From contig NC_135355.1 of assembly GCF_051622035.1 (NCBI RefSeq), forward strand, positions 5,270,001-5,334,000: a stretch of DNA of 64,000 nucleotides, read 5' to 3'. Each line of letters starts with the position of its first letter. Positions within the stretch are counted from its first letter, which is position 1. The stretch is from Arctopsyche grandis (taxonomy: Eukaryota; Arthropoda; Insecta; Trichoptera; Hydropsychidae). The translations under genes were made by a program, and so were the position numbers. Positions 19,989 through 34,100 of the stretch are shown here, piece by piece. The notes under the pieces are model-generated. The model was not told the origin of the DNA. It did not search any database and saw nothing but the letters and a program-made list of their open reading frames with translations.

Positions 19989-22900
19989 TCAATCGTCTTT
20001 CTTTAGCGTGTCGGCGTTCGCCGACACGTGAAACACTTTATCGAGTTGACACCCAGCATCGGTGCAATAGTGAAGGTGGTGGACCGAGTCGTCGACGGAC
20101 GCTTGAACATCCTTGTCGGACGATTCGTTCCGATAGCCCTGCGTCTTCTCCATATTCGATCTGTCGGCTGCGCTTAAATTCCTCTTTAAGTTATCTAACA
20201 TTCGAGCTACAGAAAAATCAACCATAGCCGCTTGTTGGCTCAAGGAATTACCTGCAAATCGTACGACGGACGTTTCGCTCAAGTCACGGAACATCTGTAC
20301 GATCCACGCTTTCATCACGTACAAAAGCGTCAACGGACTTTCATACTCGTTCGGCACTATTCCGTCCACTTCGCTTTCGAAAAACGACAACAACGGAAAC
20401 CATATCCGGGTCCTGAAACAGAAACACCCATTAAATATCACCACACTCTTATTACACATTACGACATCGATAGCAACAACAAACAATCTATCCATGTCAA
20501 AAAGGGCATTGGCAAAATAATAAATGCACAAACAGCTAAAATTATAACAGTACATGTTGTGATAACATTCATCTGACCTGGCGACTTGCAGTCAGTTTGA
20601 AGTATTGTGCAAAAAAATTATGAAATGTTCCATAAATGAATACTGATTTTTACTCCCCGTACTTTTATTCTAAGTATACATACATAATTTATAGTGAAGA
20701 TTAACCTATACATACCTCAGAGAGTCCCCTTGCATGAGAGCTTGATTGTTGGATAAGGTGTGATAGTACAAGAACAGACGAGACGTAATGTAAAACGCGA
20801 TAAACACGTCTATCGAGTAGTGCTCGTGAGCGGCCAGTATGAAAAATATGCCAAACATATTCATCAACCACGTTACTATATGCAAAACGTACAAACTCCT
20901 CGACGTATCTGAAAAATACGTTCAAATCAAATACACAATAATAACAAATAGCATCGGCAATTGTATGTCAATGTGAATAATGCATTATATAATCCTTCGA
21001 TAGTCCTGTTGTACCGAAACATCAATTTCTCATCCATGATGTGCTCGACTATCTTTATGTGTAGTACAATTTTAGACGTGAAAATATGGATGATTAGGTT
21101 CAATTAAACTGAAAATCACGTTTTTCACTTACCGGAGCGGAGACCAATCAATCGTGACTAAGTTTAATCCACTTAATTCGAATATGACAATGAATTTTGT
21201 TGGTTTCCTCTCGATTATGACATGTAAGCGATTAAAAAAATGCGCAATTTTTACAGATTGTAGGCTTTTGAAGTATTTAACTCGAAATCTAGTATTGCTG
21301 TGCCAGGAGTGAGTATTGAAATCAATAGTGACATGTTTTTTTCTAATGTCTATCAATATTCAAATTTTTTATTGGTCTAAAATACGTATAATTATCCAAG
21401 TAAAAAAAACGTAGTGAGATATAAAACTGGCCCAATGGATAGATAATAGCTTGAGAAAAAAATATGTAAATAAAAAAAAAAAAATATATATATATATGTA
21501 GGGTTGGAATTGAACGAAAGGCTGATGTATGGGCTATGGCTGAGAAAGGGTATGTTACGACTGATTGTGAGAAGGGGGTGGAAAGGGGTAGAGATGTAAC
21601 GGTTAGTCTCAGTTGAACCTGTGCTCCGCGCGGTTGGTCGCTAAACCTCCGCACGTATCGTCTTAATAAACAACATGACTGAAAACGCACGTGTTTGATC
21701 TTCACCTCAACCGCCACATCCCAACCGTGGTCCTGAACAGCGTCATCTGTCAGGAATCTCTACCACATATATATATTTTTTTTTTACTTAAAAAATTCGC
21801 TAGATAATTAATTATGCGTATTTTAGACCAATAAAAAATCACAATCAATAGAAAAAACATCTGACTATTGATTTCAATACTGACTTTTGGCACAGCAATA
21901 CTAGATTTTGAGTTAAAGTCTGCAAAAGTCAAAATTGCGCATTTTGTTTAAACGTTCATATCTCATAAACGAGATCATTGTCATATTCGAATTCAGTGTT
22001 TCAAACTTAATAAAGATTGATTAGTCTCCGGTCTTTTTCTTGCCCAATGCTATGGGTAGTTGAATATAATAATAGAGTTTATGCAAACAATACTTTGTAG
22101 ACAGCTCTATACGTACATATCAGTGGCGGGCGGTGACTTTTCAAACAAGGGATGCTGTCCCTTGTTTGAAAAAAAAAACCGACCAATTTATTTTTTAAAA
22201 TTTAATTTTATTCTTCGTTCCTTTTTACAAAATTCATCGATAACCGCATCATAGAATTTTTTATTGTTTTTTAAATTTGACATTATTTTCTTTTCGATTG
22301 CAATTAAAGCAAGACCAGAGAGTCTTTCTTCACTTTGACTACTTCTGGTGAACGTTTTAATTCTTTTCATAGTCGAAAATGATCGTTCAGCCGATGCGCT
22401 CGTGGAAGGTATCGTACAAATTAATTGTATTAAACTAAATACTTGTTCCAAAACGTCTATTAGATCATCTTTCACAATTAATTCCTTTACGTCATTTATA
22501 GATTTCAAATGAAAATCTTGCGTTGAGTACATGTAAATTAATTCGCTTTTTAATTTCATAAAATCAAAGTATTTTCCATAAGTTAGGTGGAGTGATTTAA
22601 ATAGGAAATCTGGAAAATTATTTTCATATTCTTTAAATTTTTTGACGTTAAAAAATTCGAGAAATTTTAAATTTTCGATATCTCGAAATCGATTGGTTGT
22701 ATTTACTGAAAGAGTTTCTAAAATTTCAGAATAGTGAAGTTTATACGTTGTTTTCACATCTTCTTCACATTCAGCATATTTTCTTTTTCTATTAAAATTT
22801 TTAGTTATTACTTTGTTCCACAATGAATCAAAATCGTCTTTTTTGTTATCTAAATATTTTACAAATTTTTTAATTTCACTTACGCAATACGATATGTCAA

Positions 22901-25044
22901 AGGTTTTTTTTTTGTAAAATTTCAAATAAAAAATCTGCCGAATTAAATATTGCAGAAAATAAATGCAAATTGAAATTGAATTCAAACTCTTTTAAATAAC
23001 GATGAAGGACTTCAGCATTTATGACAGCATCAGTATCCCATTCGTCTTCATCATTAATTATTTGATTAAATATTTCCATTAATTCTGTTTGATATTCTAA
23101 TATCATATTTAAAATTTTGCTATTGTAGTTCCATCGTGTAGGGGCAGCAGTGGGAAATCGTTTTTTTATTTGACAATCGAGAAGGGAAATTCTTCTTGAA
23201 GACTTACAAAAAAAAGTTGAAAATGACAACATACGGCTGAAAAAACGTTTGCATCCGGATATATGTTTAACAGATTGCGACAAAACTAAATTCAATCTGT
23301 GAGCGTAACAATGGACAAATAAAGAATTAGGACAAATATCTCGAATTTTTCGTTGCACTCCATTATGCTCCCCGGACATTACAGCCGCTCCATCGTACGT
23401 TTGTGCAATTAATTTGTCCAAACAACCAAATTCTTCCAAGGTCTCGCGTATGTGCTGAAAAAGAGCATTAGCTGTTCTATTGGGACTAACATCGACAAAT
23501 CCAACAAATCTCTCCTGAATTTCATTGTTTTCATCTACATATCTAAAAATAGTAGATAGCTGAGCTTTGCGACTGATATCTGTAGATTCGTCCACAATTA
23601 TGGAAACAAATTTTGATGCACGTATTTCAGTTTTAATCTCATCTAGCAAGACTTTTGATATTGCGGATACCAAGTCATTTTGTATATGGTTCGATAGTCC
23701 AGTAAACACCGTAGAGTTATCTAAATGAGTTTTCAATTTTATGTCTGATTCACTCAACAGATACAGCAACTCAATATAATTCCCTCTATTTTCCGATTCC
23801 TGGTGTTCAAAATGTCCTCGTAAAGGTTGTTCTTGTTTTGCTAAAAAACAGATCGCGCTTATTAATTTCGACAAAATGTATCTATTTGCAGTAACTTCTT
23901 TGTTGTGCATTTCAATATTTGCTTTAAATTGAGCACTTAAAAAATTTTCTATACGAGGTCCCTTTCCAAATTTTTTAAATTGAGCAGCAGAACATATGTG
24001 AGCTTGAGAACATTCATGTCTCTTGCGCGATTTACTTAAATTGTTTAGGTCAGAAAATCCAAATTTACTCCAGACATTCACTTCTTGAGAAAATAAAATA
24101 CATGGCCAACAGAATAATTTCGTTAAGTGAGCACATCCACAAATCCATGAAATTTTTTCGTATGTTTCTGTGTTAAAATACCTTTTAAATGTTTTTGTTT
24201 TAGACTGAATATTTAATATTGGTGTGGGTTTGGGGCTCTTAACAATAATCTCCTTTTCATTAAATGGGAGAGAAGCAAATCTTTTTTCAGCACATTTTCA
24301 ATTAAACAATTGCAATTATTATTGATCTCGACGACAAGTCCACTCTCATTGTTATTTTCGATATCCATATTAAAGGCAATAATGAAAACTCGTAAGTAGT
24401 GGAACAGTAAACTAAAAATAAAGTTAGACGAAACTAATTTAAATGAAAACTTAATTCAAAAGTAAAAAATAACCAACTTACAGTATAAATGATTAACTTC
24501 GTCTAAAGAAATGAATCGGCTAGCTTTTTGATAAATAACTTGGGGCGTAGCGTGCGGAAATATCGATCAACAGCGGCTTCCAAGTGAAACTCAATAGATA
24601 AGCAAACAGAGAAACCGAATCCACCGTAGAGGTTAAACAAGTGTCAACGCGTCCGCGCGAATAAGACAGCCTCATAGTGCGCATGCGCAAATGGGATCGG
24701 TCGCGACTCCGAATCCATGACGCGCGCGCACTTCACTCAGCGTCTACTCGCCAGCGTCACTCGCCTGTGGCCGGCCTATGCGAATGCGGCCTATGCGAAT
24801 CCTTAATAAAAATTATCAAAAGATCCTATATAATGCATCATGTAACAAAAAACACGTGATATGTGAAATATATATCATATACTACATCATAATCACGTAC
24901 ATCACTAAGAATACATCGAAGCGAAATTCAAATATTTATTAAAAATACTCTTGGCTTTTTAAAGTTATAGGGGATGCGCCGCATCCACCGCATCCATGGA
25001 CCGCACGCCACTGGTACATATGTATAATACATAAATGATATTTG

Positions 25045-25116
<72 letters not shown>

Positions 25117-28100
25117 ATCTACGTTAAAGCACCCTAAACAAACACTGTTCATGTACTCCGATATAACTATTAAAAATTGAATGATAAGATAAATTTTTCG
25201 ATATTGGCAAACCACTTATATCATTATAATCACCAATATCGTTACTTAACGGTAAAAGTTAAGATCTATGTAAATATTTACACTTAGCTCACAAAAAAAA
25301 AAAAAAACGATACCTGTTTTTATAAGCTACAAACGAAATCTATACAAAAACATAATTACATAAATGCATATTTTGCAAAATCAGCATTTGTGAAAAAAAT
25401 CACTATTTCAATACTACTTTTTGTTCATAAATACAATCGAACATTGTAAATATAAAACAAACAATCTACTCAGCCTATCAACACGTGTATTTTTAGTGCC
25501 AACTAAATTGAGATTGAATATTTCTGTATTTTCAAATATTTTTTTATCATAGTGACGTATTGGGAAAGCTTGAAATGACTCAATTTAAAGACACATTCGG
25601 CACTTATAGGTTATATGGGCGAATCCGAAAAATAGACCAATAGGATCAAAAAGACCTCGCTTGCCCACCTCCGAAATACACAGTAAGTAGTTACATAAAT
25701 GGCCTCTAGGTGTTGCAAACAGTTTTAGTAAAGTGACAGTATAATTATGATAAAACATCGTGGTAGGGCTCGTAAACACATGGAAAGTTATTTTGCAGAT
25801 TTTATGTGGCGGCATATAATACGAAAGCAAGATCAATTGAAAAAATTCTACTTGCAATAAGACAGTACTGACCTCCACCAGAACATACATACATATGTAA
25901 AATTCATAGACTAGTGGTTAGCATATAATGCTTTGAACAAATCGGTCACGGGTTCAAATCCCACAGTTTTCTGCTGGCCAGACCTTGGATTTGTGACTCC
26001 AGGTCAATCGTTTCCTTTCAGAGTTTGCCAATTTATCTGATTTTCATTGAAACGGTCCCAACAAATTGGCAACCCATTTTCTCGCAAATCCCGAGCTTTC
26101 AGCAATCTCGAATTTCAATGAATTGTTTAAAAGGCTGCAAATTTACAAATTTGACCATAGATGTCTCTGTGGATGTTAATTGATATGTATTTATGCGTTT
26201 TCAATTTTTATCAATATTGTTCGATGTAACATCGATCATTGGTTGTGTACTGTCACTTTACTAAAACTGTTTGCGACACCTAGAGGTCATTCATCTAACT
26301 GCCGTGTATTTGTATGTCTAAGTGTGTATACTGGATGCTCGGATGCGCCCTTATAACCAATAAGTACTGTTACGTACACTCGGATTAGGCCGAGTAATTG
26401 TGCGACCGTTACAATTGGTTTCGAGGATTATCTCCCCCGAATGCACTTAGCAAGGGTAGCGGTAACTCGGGGTCACATTCCGGTAAAGTTCTCGGAACCC
26501 ACAGCGGTAGCGTGGGACATCTAGTACGTGACCATAACAATAGGCAAGCAAATCGGACGTTGAAGATGCCCTGAGAGACCTATCCGATATCAAGACATTC
26601 TGGACAGAGCACTGCCAGTGCGTGTATCTCCTTAATCACCAATAAATGATGTGACACGACGTTGGCCTTTTACTTGGATCCTCCACCCACCCCTACGCAA
26701 CAGTACCATAAATTCGAATACTCTTATGAGGAAAAAGTCTAAATCCATCAAGTCTTCAACTACATATTGTACATATAACAAGCTCACTATCTTGATATTA
26801 CAAATGAAAAACCATATTATGAAGAAGCACTGCCAGTTCCTTGGAGTTCGACATAACCTAACTCACTCAATCTTTATCTTATTCAAATTCTTTTCACATT
26901 TCATTGCCGTAATACCTTCAGAATTGGAGTGATAACCTTCTCAAACACTAGGAGTGTTTGTTTAGCCAAAACACAATATAAATTTACATACTATTACTTA
27001 TATATAAAACACTTACATTCAGTAATGAAAAAATTAAGCAACGTCAGGGCCACCGTATGGCCGGAGAACATATAATCACCGCACGTCCTCACACCACGTA
27101 CAGACATCCCGGCCCCCGTCCAGATGGCGTATGCTTGGCTTAGCCGTCTGCTCCAATTCGAATACAGCTCCACGTCCGACGGATAGCTTCGCGGAGCACA
27201 CTTGAGATGTCCACCAGGCACACTCAGTGATGTGATCAACATGGTGATGCACCTGAGCAGGAACACGGTACCTGACAGCGCGAAGAAACGCCTCAGCAGA
27301 ATGAATCTAAAACCAAACCAAGGAAATCGAAAATGTCTTTTAGAACTACAGAATGTATTGGTCAGAGAAATGTTACTATATTAATAGAAACGCCTTTAAG
27401 AATAAATACATTGTTTCAATAGTACGCGGTACGTCTCCATAACTACGATAAAACGCAAGGAATACAATCAGGCTCATCACTTATTCACTACATAAATTAA
27501 AGTTTTATTTTGATATAGATTTATTTACAATTTAAGTTGGGCGTTGTAGGCCAATCCGTTTCTTTTCTCAGTTGGCGGATTATTTATATCCACTTTTTTT
27601 AAATGGCAGTCAGTAATAAAATACTTAGGAGTAACGTTCGATGAAAGAATGAGATGGGCGCCTCACATTGAAGGAGCGAAATGCAAGGCGATGCGGGGTA
27701 TATCCTCAATATATCCAATATATAATCGCCATAGTTCTTTATCAACTCAAAATAAAATAAAATTATATCGCGCGCTCATATTACCTGTATGGAATAACGC
27801 CTCGAATACTAACCTTTCCAAGCTCCAAGTAATACAAAATAAATCCCTAAAAATAATTTATAATACACCCATATATACTAACTTGAAAAAACTGCATGCC
27901 ATAAATAATATTTCATTTGTTACAGACATTACTAACAAACTAACCAGTGGATTCTATGACAGAATCACTAATAACCATACTAACTCACTTGTGAAGAGTC
28001 TCGGTGATTACAACAAAATGTCTATACCCTTCAGGTTTAAAACACAGATTACCTAAACACAAACTGCTTTAGGTCATCGACTTTAGAGAGTCTTTAATTA

Positions 28101-31100
28101 ATATTATGTATTAGACGTATTATGAGCATTTATAAGAATTGTAAATAGGTTTTTGAGCTCTTGTTCCTATTATGCTGTACATTAACATTAGAATAATATA
28201 ATACTATGATTACTAACCAAATTAAATTAAATTGTAAAATAGAAAATGATCAGTAGATCAGTAGCTATTAAAATAGATATAAGATGTATTGTGTCAAAAA
28301 AATATATATATATCCACTTTTTTGTCCATATATATATATCTGTCCTTGGGAACTCTTAAATTAACGTGTAATGTATAGTTTCAACAAAAATATGTATAAT
28401 ATAAAATGAACGATGTTTATATTAATTAAACTTAAATAATTGCCCATTAATACAATTGAGTATTCGACGCCACCAAGAGAAATATGTAAAAATATTTTTT
28501 AAATTTCTTTGGTGCCACCCCTGATAGTTATGTAGAATGCAGACGATCGCCATGACACTTTTAAAAACTGTCAAACTACGATGTTAATTGTACAATATGT
28601 TACTTAAATGATCAATTTACTTATAAAAATGTATCCCATGTTGTTTATTGTGTGTTTTTGAATGCATCGTGCAATTTTTAACGCTGCCCTTGCCCAGAGA
28701 ATTTTTTTATCGCACATAATTCGACCACCAAGCATAAAATACGACTGATGCTAAAATTATTTAGGATTGTCTGTGGACAATCGTCACTTGACAACGATAT
28801 AACGACTAAAGCCACTTCTATTATTATAACATTGATATATTTTTTTATTGAAAACCATCGCTATGGTAATCGGATGACACCACTAAATACAACAAATATA
28901 AAAAAGGGTGTAAACCTGTGTTTATGAAACAGCAAAACGACCATCCATATGGCCATGAGGATCGATCCGGTGATTTCGCACATGTCGAATGCCCACGGTA
29001 TGTGGGGAACGTTGTCGAGGAAAAGATCAGGCAGCGGTGGATATTTCTTCATGTCGGGAACTTTATCGTGGACGATCACCATCACGACGGCCGTCACCCA
29101 AGTTACCAGAAACACATAGCCTGTGGAAAATATAAGCAAAAATTGACATTGGATTTTATATAAACGGTTATAATTATACAATTGGTATGATATTATACAT
29201 AATAGTAATCTAATCGAACTTAACCCCGATATATGTAAGTACATGCATACATACTGATCATTTATTTAAAAAAAATATTGACGGAATACGTTCGCCCTTG
29301 ATTATATAAACATGTATATCGCGAACATCACTTATTCACACTTGGAATGCAAATATGACATTATTCAGTTTGATTGAGAATTTAAAGACACAACGGTATA
29401 TTTTATTTTCAAGTTAGCAACTCGGAAAGGAGTTGAAAATAAAGATGGTCAGCATTAATTGCATTTTTAATAAGAATTCAGAATTATTAATATATGTATA
29501 AAGCAATTAAATAAAAAAAAAACGTAAGCATTAAAACGGCAAATAAAGATTAGGATACATATAAACCGTAGAGGTCATTGAAATTTCAATCATTTTTAAT
29601 TTAATTACTAACGTAACATATTTCTCTTAATCTCCTTTACACTATTTATCGCTTTATGTTCTTTTACAGCATAGTTAGATTTATTGTATAAATAAAAATT
29701 TACAAATAATATGGTTCATTATCTCAGAAAATTGCGAGGCCAAGAGCATTTGATATTTTTGAGCCCCCCCCCCCCCCCCCATTTTATATATTATATATAT
29801 TTTAAAAATTAAAATAATTTTTTTTTATATATTTATTTTCTTAGAAAAATCATTTAACACAAAATAGCTAAAATTATATAAATAAATAAATGAAAGCTTT
29901 TCGTATTTAAGCACCAGCAAAATCAGATGTCATTTCAGAATAAACTTTTTTTTAGATATTTACATATAGCCAGCAGTTTGGCTTAGTGGTAGCGTATATA
30001 TTTAGCACCACTGAGGTCAAAGGTTCGAGTCCTCGCCACTGCTGGTTAGATTTGGGGGTTTTGTGACTCCAAATCGATCGTTTCTTTATCAGAGTTTGCC
30101 AATTTTATCTGATCATTGCTGAAAGGGTTCCTGAAAATTGGTATTAGATCTAATCCTGTTGTCACAAAATCTGCCTGTGTATAATTTGTAATAATTATAC
30201 ACAGTAATCTGAAATCTATAGATATTTCTATAATTTCGTATTTATTATATGTATTAAAATTGTGTACAAAAAAAAATCTAAAAATAATCCATAGATGTCT
30301 CTATGATTATTATTTCTGATTAATTGTTATATGCTATATATTCTGATTGTATATGTATGTATTTCTGATTTCTGATTGTTTATGTATTCTGTATTTCGTT
30401 AACGTACATCCCTCGCATTGGAGCAAATCTGTAATGGCGAGTGTATATTGATTTGTAACAATAAAATAAAAAAATAAAATATGTACATATGTTCTACTTG
30501 CAAGTTATGTATTTTTTAGAATTTAAAATTGGTGCCCCTAAAATCGTGAAAATTGTTAGGAACTGCCCCCCCCATTTGACATGGCCTGCATCCCGGCCAC
30601 TGACAGGATGTTTTAGGGGGGGGGGCTGAAGCACGTTTGAATACCCCCAAGCCTTTTTTTAAACGAAATTTTTTTAAAACATTTAAAAGAAATATTTATC
30701 TAGAGAATTAATACGACTAGAATATCAAGTTTAATAGAATAATCGGTCTTTCGTTATTTTTATAAATTTTTCGGCGTTTTAATACGAAAAAAAAATACGT
30801 TTGCGGCGCTTTAATACGGTTACTTACTTACTCAATAAAATACCTGCGTTAAATTCAAGACGCAAAGAATTCATTTACGATCGTGTGATATACATATAAT
30901 TCTCTAAATTATAATGTATAATTTTTTTTATTTGGGGGGCTAGCATCTTCATAGCCCCCCTGGCTACGGCCAAATAAAATAACTTAAAATAATTCTACAG
31001 CATTCACATTTATAACCATAACCAGCAGCGTGGACTATTGGTTAGCATATTATGCTTCCGAGCGGAGTGGTCACGGTTCGATTCCCACCAGTAGTTGTCG

Positions 31101-34100
31101 GCCAGACCTCGTTTTGTGACTCCGGGTCGATCGTTTCCTTTCAGAGTTTGTCAATTTTTCTGATTTTCATTGAAACAGTTCCTGTAAATTGGCATTTACT
31201 TTCCAAACTCTCAAATTATCCAGCGTCTTGAGGTTCGCCAATTTCTGCAATAAAATTCTGCAAAAATTTCTACATAAATTTCACTGTGGATGATGTTTGT
31301 GTGAACTCGCATTGTATAATAATGCTCGTATTAATTGCATCGTATCTGTATTAGTACACTCGTCGCTTTGGAGCGATCTGTAAAGGCGAGTTTACATGTT
31401 GGATTGAAATAAAAAAATAATAATAATTGTCTTCTTGTCAATCGGCAACAACAACAAAAAAAAATAACAATACTCGGATGACAATTAGCGATAATTTATG
31501 TTTGGTGAATTTTATCTTTTCGTGTAAATCTATATTAAAAATAAATAAATAACGATCGAGTTCACTAATGACTTGAATTTTGACCCCCCCTCAGATTTTT
31601 TATCGCATCTCTTCCATGCAATCTCCGTTATGTAACTTTTAAACTATGCACATAATCGTCCACTTCGAAGAATAGAAATCTGCACATACAAAGCTTATAA
31701 CAGTATTTGTTTACGTTTGCATTTCGATGCGAAAACAAAAACAAAACTGTGTACATAATAGATTACGTTATCGTAGTCGTCAAGTTTCCGTTTATTTTAA
31801 CAAATATTTTTACTTTGAAAATATTTGCAAGAATATACTTATCAAAGTAGACCATTCAATGCTCGACAATATTATACATGTCAATGCCTAGTGACGGCAT
31901 TCATATATAATATATACACATAAATGCAATGAATGTCAACATTTTCGCGCCGTTGACTATTATTTAACGTGTCATAACTAAAAGACGCCAAATTTCAATA
32001 AATCAATTTATAAAAACACCGCAACGGAACAACGGTAAATGATTATTTCGAAATAACACATAACATGAGACTGCCAATATAAGAAGTTAATCAACTGAGC
32101 GTTCAAGGTGAGTTCTATTCGATTTTAGCCGATTAAAAGTATTATTTTGAGCATAGGTTCGTCACCGGTTCTAGTTTTCCTGGAATCTATTAATAATATC
32201 CCAGGGCATTTTTACAGCGTCCATTTCCTTGACAATGGACCGTAATTTGCCTCTCATCATCATACATATAACATCGCTATTCTGTCTGTATGTGTAAGAT
32301 ACTATAGTCGTTTCGATTCGATGTCACAGCTAAACCACTGTCAACAATACGTATATTAATATAATAACAAAAGAAAAAAACTTCTATATATGTATACATG
32401 AAGGATTGAAATATATGTAAGCTCAAGAATAACCTTCCGCACACATTTTATGCTATTGTTACGTACGCCGCGGATTAAGCGAATAGAATCCCAGAGACTG
32501 TGTGACCGTTCAAGGGTTATCTGTTAACGGATTAACTAAGTGCTTGCACTTAGACCAACGGAAATCTGTTATCGGATTAACTAAATGCTTGCACTTACTT
32601 CTAGGATTATATCTTACTTCTAGGATTATTACTATTTAGGCTAAACAATGACCGTTATTAGTGCTTTCTCAGAATCGGTACGGGGAGACCCAATGTCGTG
32701 GAAATACATTTATTTAATTTAATTTAATTTATTATTTTAAAATAATAACAACAATAAAATGACCAGTGTGACCTGACAGGTTGCCCCAAAGCGTCACACC
32801 GGTCTTACAAAAAAAAAAAGAAAAATACAAAGAAAAAGCAATAAAAATTCCAATCATTCATCTCATTAAAATTTGAATAGTCTCGTATTGAATCTCAAGA
32901 AACTAACCAGCTCATCAACATGACAGTTGAACAGGTCAAAATGCTCACCAATCAAATTAAGGAACCGGATAGCTTCCACCAGTGACGAGTTCTTGAAAGT
33001 AGACGTTCTTGCAAAGATAGGTTGAAAGAGTCGTCGATTACGCAGCGCTCTACCGGTCTCACGAGCCCAAAACTTAAGCTCTGATAAAATCGAAGGATTG
33101 TCAACAACTCCATTTAAAACTCCAAAGAAGTATTTGGAAATGGCAACAATCCTTCTAGAAGCCAAAGAATTAAAGCCCAAGGTACCTTGCAGAAACGCTG
33201 TGGGAAATAAATACGGATAATACCCATACTTTTTCAAGTATAGGTATCGTAGAAATTTCTTCTGGACTCTCTCTATCAATAGAGATAATTTAATTTCAGT
33301 AGGACTCCAAAATACAGACCCAAACTCCAATATGCTCCGGACAAGCGAACAATAAATAAAATACATATCCGAATACGTGACTATACAACAGGTAAACAGA
33401 TAAGACGTCCTGAGAGATCTACCCTTTATAAGGCGGTACGTAGGCGATATCATGTCATTCTGGACTGAGCACTGCCAGTGCGTGCATCTCCTTAATCATC
33501 AATAAATGCTGTGAAACGACTGTTGGGCTTTTACTTGGATCCTCCACCCATCCCTACGTAACACTATCATCAATTCGTACTTGGAAAATATAATTTTCCG
33601 AGTAAAACACCAGAAGGACTACTCTAAATTTCACGAGATCAAAGCTGGAGTACCACAGGGATCTGTAATGGGACCAGTACTATATACATTATGGGTGACC
33701 GTCACACCGCACCGAATGTTAAAAAGTCGAAAATGTTCGTTTACATATGAAAAGCGGTTAGTATACATATCAGTGGCGTGCGGTAAAAGTCTCTCTCCCC
33801 CCGTCGTACATCCTCACTTAATTTGCGCGAGCAGGATACAACAGGAACAGGCTTTTTCTCCCGAATCCTGCGCGCGCACACTAAACAAGGCTGTATGACA
33901 AAAAGAGAGATAATTTCACCGCATGCCACTCATACATATTATATATACATAGTACCGTTTACCATGCACCCTTTTTTTTTGATCTTTCAACTTAAGATCT
34001 TTCGATTTTCGATCTTTGCCTTCCGATATTTGCGTTTTCGGGCTTTTCACTTTCGGTCCCGTGAGGTAGACCCCAAGAAAAAACGCGACGAACTTAATCT

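Larger units (their letters stand above)
32398..33700 (+). pseudogene. Jockey-type reverse transcriptase fragment split by an LTR
   Basis: Before the LTR, 32398-32456 encodes HEGLKY, then a 4-base insertion, then [10 protein letters not shown]. After it, 33564-33699 continues [16 protein letters not shown] and the RT motif [17 protein letters not shown]. The two halves are in register once the LTR and its duplicated CTAT are ignored. It breaks off at about 33700, before the catalytic DD motif. A C-terminal part of the same family is at 34079-34430. Confidence 0.75.

Noticed and set aside
20232..20576. Plus-strand frame of 114 codons opposite SMSr exon 5
   Set aside because: Antisense to a well-supported exon and crosses its splice acceptor; no family recognised.
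21343..21717. 124-codon minus-strand frame
   Set aside because: Spans the possible LTR and a repeat arm, with a Phe/Tyr run from poly(A)/TA sequence; no domain.
25905..25970. Possible tRNA gene at SINE heads (also 29985, 31030)
   Set aside because: A and B boxes belong to repeated SINEs whose body continues into non-tRNA sequence.
28918..29163. 81-codon plus-strand frame
   Set aside because: Antisense shadow of SMSr exon 2.
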